NCBI GenBank assembly: GCA_016213885.1
Contig: JACQZM010000068.1
Location: 1 to 34,702, forward strand
Direction of reading: 5' to 3'
DNA from: Candidatus Rifleibacteriota bacterium
Lineage (GTDB): Bacteria; Muiribacteriota; UBA6191; JACPRK01; JACQZM01
Length of the DNA stretch: 34,702 bases
Made by a program: the position numbers and the translations under genes
Shown: positions 7,818 through 14,663 of the stretch, one piece after another
How the letters are laid out: each line of letters starts with the position of its first letter
How positions within the stretch are numbered: position 1 is the stretch's first letter
Notes under the pieces: model-generated
Told to the model about the DNA's origin: nothing
The model's input: the letters and a program-made list of their open reading frames with translations, nothing else
Database searches by the model: none

Positions 7818-8817
7818 CCTGTTCGTCTCCGAGCCCGGACGGACGCTCATCCTGTCCGGCGCCGTTGCGGCCTCGAGGGGGGCGTTCGAGGCCGGAGTCG
7901 TTCGAGGCGCTGGCCGACCGGTCGAGCCCGCTGACTAGCCGGGCCCACGTCGTGATCAACGAGCACGTGGCGTACCACCGCGCGCTGGGGTACTCCCTCG
8001 CGGGTGGACGATCCCTCATGATCATGAAGCACGTGGGGATGAACGTCGCCTCCGACCCGGCCCACTACTCCGGCTACACCGGGGTCCGCGGGGGCATGGT
8101 GGTACTCGTCGGCGCGGACCCCGGCGCGACCTGCTCCACCGGCGAGTTCGACGTGCGGTTCCTGTCGTTGCACACGCACCTGCCGATCCTGGAGCCCGGG
8201 GATTTCCAGGAGACCGTCGACGCCACCCGCGGCGCGTTCGAGCTGTCGGAGCACCTCCTACTTCCGGTGATGGTCATCGTCCCGGCGCGGCTCTGTTACG
8301 GCATGGGAACCGTCACGACCGGGCCGGTCGCCCCCCCGCGGGATGAGCTGTCGTTCGCCCGTACCCCGGACCTGACCGTGGTGGGCCAGCGGGCCGTGGA
8401 GCGACACCGCCTTCTCATGGAGAAGATCGAGCGGCTCCGGGAGCTGCCGCCGGACGCCACCCTCCCGGGGCTGCCGGCCGACCGGCACCGCACGGTCCCG
8501 TCCCGGGATCTGATCGTCGCCTCCGGGGTGATCCGCGATCTGGTGCTCGAGGCGATGGCGATCCTCGGGGTCGACGACCGGGTGTCGGTCTATGCGCCGG
8601 CCCTGACCTACCCCTTGAGCGGGCCGAGGCTCCTCGGGGCCATGGGCCGCTGCGGCTGCGAGAGGGTCCTGTTCGTCGAGGACCTGGAGGGGTTCCTCGA
8701 GACGCAGGCCACGGCGACGCTGGTCCGGAGCCGGGCAGCCGTGGAGGTCCACGGGAAGGACGTGTTTCGCCCCTGGGGCGTCGTCGGGTTCCGGGAGGTG
8801 CTGGACGGCCTGCGCCG
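7804..8817 (+). CDS. iorA: Indolepyruvate/2-oxoacid:ferredoxin oxidoreductase alpha subunit (IorA), N-terminal part, broken frame
   Basis: GTG 7804 begins SSADLFVSEPGRTLILSGAV and RGAFEAGV, the IorA N-terminus, then hits a stop after about 45 codons. From about 7897 the homology continues in the next frame: INEHVAYHRALGYSLAGG, LMIMKHVGMNVASDPAHYSGYTG and PILEPGDFQETVDATRGAF are the IorA pyrimidine/domain-II signatures. The dozen residues that normally hold the TPP-adjacent YPGTPS loop are missing exactly at the frame break, where a short GTTCGAGGC direct repeat is seen. The frame changes back near 8806-8817. IorA with IorB oxidises aryl or other 2-oxoacids to acyl-CoA and reduces ferredoxin. 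As written, the sequence would not give an active enzyme. Confidence 0.75.
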
Positions 8818-9591
8818 TTCGTCCTCCGGGAGGGCGACGTGCTGGGAGGCGACATCGGCTGCAGCTCCCTGCCGCCCCACTACCCGGACTGGCTCACCTG
8901 CATGAACTCCGGCACCTCCATCGCCTCCGGGGTCGGGCAGGCGCTGGTCGAGACGACGAGCGACCGGGGTCGACGACCCAGGGTGGTCTCGCTCGTCGGC
9001 GACTCCACGCTGTTCCACAGCGGCCTCCAGACGATCATCGACTGCGCCCGGCGGGACTCCGACCAGATCTGCTTCGTCCTCGACAACTCCTGGACCGCCA
9101 TGACCGGCCACCAGAGCACCCCGGGCACGCCCCGGGACCTGAAGGGCGACCGGATCGAGGGGGCCGTCGACATCCCGGCGCTCCTCGGGGCAGCCGGCGT
9201 CAGGCGGCTGTTCACCGTGGATCCGCTTCGGGTCTCCCGGATGCGACGCCTGATGATGCGGTTGCTCGAGGAGCCCGGCTTCTCGTGCGTCGTGGTCCGG
9301 CGTGAGTGCAAGCTCCAGGTCCGGCGGCGCGGGGCAGCCGCCCGGTGGACAGGCGTCTTCGGGGTCGTGGAGGAGCGGTGCCGGCGGTGCAACCGGTGCT
9401 ACTCCGTCCTCACCTGCCCGGCCATCGACAAGCTGGAGAACGGCCAGATCGTCATCGATCCGGATCTGTGCGGCAGCTGCTCCCTGTGCCACCAGACCTG
9501 CCCGAACGGCGCGATCGTCCAGGTGAGGGTCCGGGCCGCCGAGGCGGGGCCCCGGCGCGGCAGACGAGGCGGGGAGGGGGAGCCCCCATGA
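8806..9591 (+). CDS. iorA: IorA C-terminal part: TPP-binding and 2x[4Fe-4S] ferredoxin domains
   Basis: This piece is in the original frame of GTG 7804, so the two frame breaks compensate. It starts RPAPFVLREGDVLGGDIGC, where family members read RPPxLCxGCPHR followed by 30-50 residues; the CxGCPHR segment is missing. The rest is well preserved: the TPP-binding LVGDSTLFHSGLQTIIDCA and FVLDNSWTAMTGHQSTPGTP, and at the C-terminus two ferredoxin clusters, CRRCNRCYSVLTCP and CGSCSLCHQTCPNGAI. A caller working without homology could start it at GTG 8839. It ends in ATGA shared with iorB. Confidence 0.75.
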   Translation, partial: RPAPFVLREGDVLGGDIGCSSLPPHYPDWLTCMNSGTSIASGVGQALVETTSDRGRRPRVVSLVGDSTLFHSGLQTIIDCARRDSDQICFVLDNSWTAMTGHQSTPGTPRDLKGDRIEGAVDIPALLGAAGVRRLFTVDPLRVSRMRRLMMRLLEEPGFSCVVVRRECKLQVRRRGAAARWTGVFGVVEERCRRCNRCYSVLTCPAIDKLENGQIVIDPDLCGSCSLCHQTCPNGAIVQVRVRAAEAGPRRGRRGGEGEPP

Positions 9592-10184
9592 TCCACAACA
9601 TCGTGGTGACCGGGATCGGCGGCCAGGGCGTGACGTTCGCCAGCACCCTCCTCCGCCAGGCGATCGGCCTGAAGTTCGGGCGGTTCGCCGGGTACGACGA
9701 CCGGAGCGGGGCGCAGCGGTTCGGCCACGTGTCGTCGGTGATCCGCTTCTCGCTCGACCGGTCCTACCGGGGCCCGCTGGCCCTCGACCTCCCGGACCGG
9801 CAGGCTCAGTGGGCCATCGCCCTGGAGGCGACGGAGCTCATCCGGTTCTCCGGGAAGCTCGCCGTCGGGGCCGTGGTGATCATGGACCGGTGCGTCGTGG
9901 TCCCCACGAACGTGCGGAGGGTCGACGGCCCCTACCCCCGGGCGGACGAGGTGGCCGCGGCGCTCTCCGACCTGGGGTGCTCCGTGGACCTGCGGGATCT
10001 CAGGGCGGTGGCCAGGGGGCTCACGGGCAGCCCGGTCGACGCCAACCTGGTCGCCCTCGGGTTGTTCGCCCAAAAGAGCGGCGGACTCCTGTCGCCGGTC
10101 GACCTGGAGCCGGTGGCTCCGGAGCGGGAGATGTCGGTCATCAGGCACGGGTTCGCCCTCCCGCCGGAGGAGCCGGAGCCGTGA
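9588..10184 (+). CDS. iorB: Indolepyruvate/2-oxoacid:ferredoxin oxidoreductase beta subunit (IorB)
   Basis: The 198-residue protein matches the gamma/IorB family of 2-oxoacid:ferredoxin oxidoreductases in length and motifs: NIVVTGIGGQGVTFASTLL at the start, GYDDRSGAQRFGHVSSVIRFS, then VDANLVALGLFAQ near the end. It pairs with IorA to form the alpha-beta enzyme that decarboxylates 2-oxoacids and delivers electrons to ferredoxin. Its ATG overlaps the iorA stop (ATGA), and its TGA overlaps the GTG of the following methyltransferase, so translation is probably coupled. The likely role in this cluster is to supply low-potential electrons. Confidence 0.85.
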   Translation: MIHNIVVTGIGGQGVTFASTLLRQAIGLKFGRFAGYDDRSGAQRFGHVSSVIRFSLDRSYRGPLALDLPDRQAQWAIALEATELIRFSGKLAVGAVVIMDRCVVVPTNVRRVDGPYPRADEVAAALSDLGCSVDLRDLRAVARGLTGSPVDANLVALGLFAQKSGGLLSPVDLEPVAPEREMSVIRHGFALPPEEPEP

Positions 10185-10846
10185 TCGTCTACGCCCTGAT
10201 GAAGTACATCGAGAAGATCCCGGTGCGGTACGACCGGATGATGAACCTGCTCACCCTCGGGTGCCACGCCCGGGCCCACGAGATGATGCGCTCCGAGATC
10301 GAGCCCGGCATGTCGGTCCTCGACATCGGCTGCGGCACCGGGCGGTTCGCCCTGGCCGCCGCCGCCAAGGGGGCCCGGGTGCTCGGTGTGGACTCGTCGC
10401 CGGAGATGCTCCGGGTGTTCCGGGAGAACCTCCTGGCCCGGCCGGACCTCCAGGCGCGGGTGGAGATCCTCGAGTGCGGCGCCGGCTCCATCGGCCACCT
10501 GCTCGGGGAGAGGCGCTTCGACCGGATCACGGCGTCGCTGATGCTCGGGGAGCTGCCGGACCTCGTCAGGGCCCGGACCATCGCCTCCGCGGCGACGCTG
10601 CTGGCGCCGGGCGGCAAGGTCGTGGTCTGCGACGAGTTCTGGCCGAAGAGCCGCTGGATGAGCGCCCTCTACCACCTGCTGTTCTGGATCTTCTTCGTGC
10701 CCAACTTCATCCTGACCCGCACGCTCATCCAGCCGGTGCGGGGCTTCGAGCGGGACGTCGACCTGGCGGGCCTCTCGGTGGTGGCGCGGCGAGAGCTCCT
10801 CCTGGGAGCCATGGCCGTGGTCTGCCTGGTCAGGAGCGGCGAATGA
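10181..10846 (+). CDS. cpaM: CpaM-like class I methyltransferase (corrinoid-protein-associated)
   Basis: GTG 10181 overlaps the iorB stop and gives 221 residues beginning IVYALMKYIEKIPVRYDRMMNLLTLG. That resembles the characteristic N-terminus of CpaM, a methyltransferase family found next to corrinoid proteins. The SAM-binding motif I is SVLDIGCGTGRFALAAAAKGA, with VLGVDSSPEML following. A hydrophobic segment (YHLLFWIFFVPNFILTRTLI, about residues 165-185) suggests membrane contact. The gene sits directly before the membrane corrinoid protein with a 4-base overlap, which supports a joint function. The substrate is unknown. The CpaM name rests on my recall of the N-terminal pattern. Confidence 0.75.
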   Translation: MIVYALMKYIEKIPVRYDRMMNLLTLGCHARAHEMMRSEIEPGMSVLDIGCGTGRFALAAAAKGARVLGVDSSPEMLRVFRENLLARPDLQARVEILECGAGSIGHLLGERRFDRITASLMLGELPDLVRARTIASAATLLAPGGKVVVCDEFWPKSRWMSALYHLLFWIFFVPNFILTRTLIQPVRGFERDVDLAGLSVVARRELLLGAMAVVCLVRSGE

Positions 10847-12003
10847 CCCCCCAGGAGCTCCGGGATCTCGTGATCGGAGTCCGGTGCGTCGTGCTGCGGT
10901 ACAACCCTATCCGGTTTCCCGTGGGCCTTCTGAGCTCGGGCCGGCCCGACGCCACCTCGCCGGTGGGGGTGTCGGGCAACTACTTCCGCACGGTCCAGCG
11001 CCTCCGGAAGACCCTCCGCGGCATCGACTGCCACATCCTCGTGGCGGACTCCGCCGGGATCAACGTCTGGTGCGCCGCCGGCGTCTGCGACTTCAACGAG
11101 CACAAGATCGCCGACGCGGTCCACGCCACCGGGCTCGCGACGGTGGTCTCCCACCGGCGGCTCATCTTGCCGCAGCTGGCCGCGGTGGGGGTCGACCTGG
11201 CCAGGCTCAGAGCCGAGTCCGGGTTCTCCGGGACCTGGGGACCCGCCAGACTCGAGGACCTGCCGGTGCTGCTCCGGGGCGACGGCAGGGTCGCCGGGGC
11301 GATGCGGCTCGTCCGGTTTCCCCTGGCCGACCGGTTCCACAACGCCGTGGGGCTGTTCGACGTGTTCCTTCTGTTGCCGCTGGCGCTGCTGATCTTCCTG
11401 GGCACCGGGGCGGCGGCGTTCGCCCTCCTGGCCAACGCCCTCGTGATCTTCCCGCTGTTCCTCGGGTACCCGCTCTTCCCGTGCCGCTACCCCGCCAACT
11501 CGGCGCTGATCTGGGGGCTGGTCGTGACGGCGGCGGTGGCGCTCGGCGGCCTGGCGCTCGCACCGGGATCCGCCACCGTCTGGGTGAGCGTCGGAACGAC
11601 GCTCTTGGCCGCTCTGCTCGTGGCCATCGACATGCTGGGCTCCACGCCGTTCTACAAGACCACCATCGCCCACTGGCTAGCGACCGGCGACAACCGGAGC
11701 CTCTTCCAGCCTCTGGTCCTGGACCGCTGCACCGGCTGCGGCGCCTGCGAGGCCGTCTGCCCCAAGGGCATCTTCTCCCTGGGAACCGCCGACGGCCGGG
11801 GTCGACGGGCCGTGGCCAACCTGGACGCCGAGTGCTGCGAGTGCCTCGCATGTCTCAAGCAGTGTCCCCGGGAGGCGATAGCGAACGTCCACGGGGCGCT
11901 GTTCAAGGACGACATCAAGAGCGTCCCCGACGTGGCCAGGCTCGTCCTGGGCGAGCCGCAAGCCCCCCCACATCGAGCGATCGCCCGGGAGGAGCCGGAA
12001 TGA
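10843..12003 (+). CDS. HgcAB-like membrane corrinoid/ferredoxin fusion protein
   Basis: The 386-residue protein has three parts. Residues 20-165 match the corrinoid-binding domain of HgcA: SPVGVSGNYFRTVQRLRKTL, HILVADSAGINVWCAAG and VVSHRRLILPQLAAVGVD. Cys77 of the NVWCAAG cap helix (74-80) is the expected lower cobalt ligand. HgcA proteins continue with Lys-Gly and a Thr-Phe-Gly-Thr stretch; here it is Val81-Cys82-Asp-Phe-Asn-Glu-His-Lys. Residues 170-265 hold four or five membrane helices, as in HgcA. Residues 290-345 are an HgcB-like ferredoxin: CTGCGACEAVCP (296, 299, 302, 306) and CCECLACLKQCP (331, 334, 337, 341, with extra Cys332). AGGAG precedes the ATG, which overlaps the CpaM-like gene. 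It probably transfers a methyl or carbon group; mercury methylation is not implied. Confidence 0.85.
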   Translation: MTPQELRDLVIGVRCVVLRYNPIRFPVGLLSSGRPDATSPVGVSGNYFRTVQRLRKTLRGIDCHILVADSAGINVWCAAGVCDFNEHKIADAVHATGLATVVSHRRLILPQLAAVGVDLARLRAESGFSGTWGPARLEDLPVLLRGDGRVAGAMRLVRFPLADRFHNAVGLFDVFLLLPLALLIFLGTGAAAFALLANALVIFPLFLGYPLFPCRYPANSALIWGLVVTAAVALGGLALAPGSATVWVSVGTTLLAALLVAIDMLGSTPFYKTTIAHWLATGDNRSLFQPLVLDRCTGCGACEAVCPKGIFSLGTADGRGRRAVANLDAECCECLACLKQCPREAIANVHGALFKDDIKSVPDVARLVLGEPQAPPHRAIAREEPE

Positions 12004-13505
12004 CCGCACCGTCAGCGATGGACCGACCCCGCGCCCCGGTCGACCTGTCGACCAGCGGCGACCACCGCCTGGTCAGGGTCGGGGAATCTCTGCTGCTCTT
12101 CTTCGTGGAGAGCTCCACCCTGCTGGCGCTGGACCCGGGACGCTGTCTCGACGCAGCGGGCCAGCCCACGGAGCGGCTCCGGCAGGCCGTGGCCGTGGCG
12201 CTCTCGGTCCAGGAACGGGAAGCCGGCCGGCTCAACCGGGACCTGGTGCGCGAGAGGGCCGCCAGGACCCCGAATCGCGTCTCCGCCCTGAACCTGAACC
12301 TGACGGACCGGTGCAACCTCGCCTGCGTCTACTGCTACGCAAAGGGGGGAGGCTACGGCCGCATCCGGGACGAGCTCGACCTCGACACGTTCCGATCGGC
12401 CATGGCGGAGGCCGCGGGCGTCCTGGACCGGAGCCGGGAGCTCCGGTTCGAGTTCTTCGGCGGGGAGCCGCTCCTGAACCTGGAGACGATCCGGCAGGTC
12501 CTGGAGTGGGAGAGCGACACGCCGGGCCTGCCGGCCCGGGTCGTGAACCGGATCTCCACGAACCTGACGGTGCTGACGCCGCAGATGGAGGAGGTGCTCG
12601 AGCGAGGCCGCTTCATCCTCTCCGTGTCGCTCGACGGCTCCCGGGAGACCCAGGACGCCCAGCGACCGTTCAGGGACGGCCGGGGCTCGTTCGACACGAT
12701 CATCGAGAACGTCCGGAAGATGAAGCGGCGGGCGCCCCACCTGGTCACGGTGGCCCGGATGACGGTCTACCGGGGCGGCTCCAGGCTCCTCGACGAGATC
12801 GAGGAGCTCCGGCAGACCGACCTGTTCGACTACTGCTCGATCTACGCCGCGGCGATCGACCAGGACGGCCGGGGCGACCTGGTCGTGTCGCCGGAGTTCC
12901 AGGAGAGCTACCTCGCCTTCGCGGCGCGCTACGACGGCTACCTCTCCGGACGCGCCGGCCGGTTCAAGGGGTGCCTGGAGCTGAATCGGTACCTGGGCCA
13001 TCTCCTCCTGGGAACGGCGGCGCTGAACCACTGCCGGGCGGGCATCGGCTACTTCTCCCTCTCGGCGGACGGGTCGGTCCACCCGTGCCACCGGCTGATC
13101 GGCCAGGGCTCCCGGACCCTGCCCGGCGGGCTCCGAGGCGTCGAGGCGACCCCGGAGCTCTGGCGGGTGCCCGTGACGGAGCGGCAGCCGTGCGACAGCT
13201 GCGACACCCGGTACTTCTGCGGCGGCGGCTGCAAGCAAGAGAACCTGATCGCCACCGGCGACCCGCTGAGCCCGGGTCCCTCGGGGTGCGCCTTCGCGCG
13301 GCTCCTGTTCGACGCGGCGCTGGTGGCTTCATCGACGCTCTCAGGACCCTCCCGGCGCCGACTCGAGCCGATCTGCAGCGGCCTCGAGGAGCTGTTCGTG
13401 CTGTGCGGCCAGGAGGTGGGGGCGCATGACCGGGGGGCGCTCCGGGGCGCCCTGGAGGCGTCGCTGGCGCCTTTCTTGAGCCGGTCGGGGCGGCAGTCCC
13501 GGTAG
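12000..13505 (+). CDS. Radical SAM protein with C-terminal SPASM domain
   Basis: The 501-residue protein contains the radical SAM triad CNLACVYC (Cys105, 109, 112), the GGEPL SAM-binding motif (FEFFGGEPLLNLETI), and a classic SPASM pattern near residues 345-425: ADGSVHPC, then CDSCDTRYFCGGGC, then a final Cys in PSGCAF. SPASM enzymes usually modify a peptide or protein side chain (PqqE, anSME, SCIFF maturase, QhpD). Residues 20-90 (HRLVRVGESLLLFFVESSTLL) resemble the short N-terminal region of SCIFF or QhpD-type maturases. No Cys-rich small peptide gene is seen beside it. The ATG overlaps the previous stop, so the protein could mature a cluster partner. Confidence 0.85.
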   Translation: MTAPSAMDRPRAPVDLSTSGDHRLVRVGESLLLFFVESSTLLALDPGRCLDAAGQPTERLRQAVAVALSVQEREAGRLNRDLVRERAARTPNRVSALNLNLTDRCNLACVYCYAKGGGYGRIRDELDLDTFRSAMAEAAGVLDRSRELRFEFFGGEPLLNLETIRQVLEWESDTPGLPARVVNRISTNLTVLTPQMEEVLERGRFILSVSLDGSRETQDAQRPFRDGRGSFDTIIENVRKMKRRAPHLVTVARMTVYRGGSRLLDEIEELRQTDLFDYCSIYAAAIDQDGRGDLVVSPEFQESYLAFAARYDGYLSGRAGRFKGCLELNRYLGHLLLGTAALNHCRAGIGYFSLSADGSVHPCHRLIGQGSRTLPGGLRGVEATPELWRVPVTERQPCDSCDTRYFCGGGCKQENLIATGDPLSPGPSGCAFARLLFDAALVASSTLSGPSRRRLEPICSGLEELFVLCGQEVGAHDRGALRGALEASLAPFLSRSGRQSR

Positions 13506-13540
13506 GCCCGTCACCTGGCCGTGGCCGGCGGATCGTCATG

Positions 13541-13546
13541 TATAGT
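13541..13546 (+). promoter_or_regulatory. Candidate -10 box in the gap before the polyferredoxin gene
   Basis: TATAGT stands in the only AT-rich spot (catgtatagtatctagc) of the 132-bp gap after the radical SAM gene. It could give the polyferredoxin gene its own start of transcription. No good -35 box is seen. Confidence 0.25.
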
Positions 13547-13637
13547 ATCTAGCGACCGCTCGTCGGGCCGGCGGGCACGGGGCGATGCCACGAGCCCGGA
13601 CGAGCCGCCGTCAGTCCCCAGGAGGGAGAGAGACGCC

Positions 13638-14636
13638 ATGCCGTCGGAAGATCCAGGGCGGCCCCGGGGCCGCGTCGCAGCCGCCCTGGCCATGGCGGGA
13701 TTCCTCTACGCCATCTGGGGCTATTTCAACGTGTACTACGTCAAGTGGCTCTTCCCCGGGCTCTACGTCGACAGCATCCTGGTGAGCAGCGCCTCGGAGA
13801 TCATCGTCATCGTGGCGTTCGGCGTGTTCGCGATCCGGGCCCAGACCAACCGCTACACGAAGATCCGGCTGGTGGTGCTGGTCGGGCTGGTCGCGACGAT
13901 CTGGGGAGCCGTGCCGCTGCTGTTCCCGTTCGCCGAGCCGCACGTGGGCCGGTTGCCGTTCACGCCGGTGGGGTTTCCGGGCATGCACGTCCCCGGGGCG
14001 CTCTCGTACTTCGTCTGGCTCGGCCTCATCTTCCTGTTCGGCCGGAGGGTCGACTGCGCCTGGTGCTGCCCCTGCGTGGGGATCCGCGAGACCGTGGGCG
14101 CCCCGTTTCGAGGAGCCACCATCAAGGGGGGCCCGGCCTGGAGGCTGAGGCATGTCCAGTGGCTCGTCGTCGGGGTCCACGGGCTGTACCTGGCGTTCAT
14201 CTTCATGCCCGCCTCGGGTCTCGCCGACGCCTTCTTCTCGGCGTTCTGGTCGCTGGTGCCGCTGGCCTACTACCTGTCGTTCCTGCTGGTTCCGGTGACC
14301 GGCAATCGCAACTTCTGCCGGTACCTGTGCCCGTTCGGGAGCGTCTACGGCGCCGTCAGCGTGGCCGGATTCTTCAAGATCGTCGGCGACCCCGAGAGGT
14401 GCAGCGGCTGCGGTCTGTGCGAGCGGGAGTGCGACATGGGCGTTCCGGTGGCGACGCTGATCCGCGAGCGCGGCGAGGTCAGGGTGATGGACTGCATGGG
14501 CTGTTGCCGCTGCGTCGCCAGCTGTCCGCGTCAGGCGCTGGAGAGTCGCGACGTGCGGGACGCCCTGGGTCTCCGGCGCGGCGAGCGCCCGCCCCGGAAG
14601 CCTGTCACCGCGTGTGGAGCGGATCGAAGAACGTGA
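13638..14636 (+). CDS. NapH/YccM-like membrane polyferredoxin (4Fe-4S)
   Basis: The start at 13638 has a strong AGGAGGGAG site 10-18 bases upstream; earlier in-frame starts do not. The 332-residue protein has about six membrane helices (AALAMAGFLYAIWGYFNVYY, EIIVIVAFGVFAI, LVVLVGLVATIWGAV, LSYFVWLGLIFLFG, WLVVGVHGLYLAFIF, VPLAYYLSFLLVP). It carries the NapH/NosR-type Cys loops CAWCCPC and FCRYLCPFG at membrane faces. Two ferredoxin clusters follow, CSGCGLCERECDMG and CMGCCRCVASCPRQAL. Such proteins pass electrons between quinol or membrane donors and soluble iron-sulfur partners. Its likely role here is electron delivery to, or reactivation of, the corrinoid centre. Confidence 0.8.
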   Translation: MPSEDPGRPRGRVAAALAMAGFLYAIWGYFNVYYVKWLFPGLYVDSILVSSASEIIVIVAFGVFAIRAQTNRYTKIRLVVLVGLVATIWGAVPLLFPFAEPHVGRLPFTPVGFPGMHVPGALSYFVWLGLIFLFGRRVDCAWCCPCVGIRETVGAPFRGATIKGGPAWRLRHVQWLVVGVHGLYLAFIFMPASGLADAFFSAFWSLVPLAYYLSFLLVPVTGNRNFCRYLCPFGSVYGAVSVAGFFKIVGDPERCSGCGLCERECDMGVPVATLIRERGEVRVMDCMGCCRCVASCPRQALESRDVRDALGLRRGERPPRKPVTACGADRRT

Positions 14637-14663
14637 GCTGCGCCGCGGCAGGGCGCCCGGGCG

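Noticed and set aside
10843..12003. Mercury-methylation gene pair hgcAB
   Set aside because: The overall fold matches, but the cap helix lacks the Lys-Gly that follows NVWCAAG in true HgcA and the two genes are fused, so I call it HgcAB-like only.
13506..13637. Small peptide gene as precursor for the SPASM enzyme
   Set aside because: The only frame there is a Ser/Arg-rich upstream extension of the polyferredoxin gene without its own RBS or Cys-rich core.
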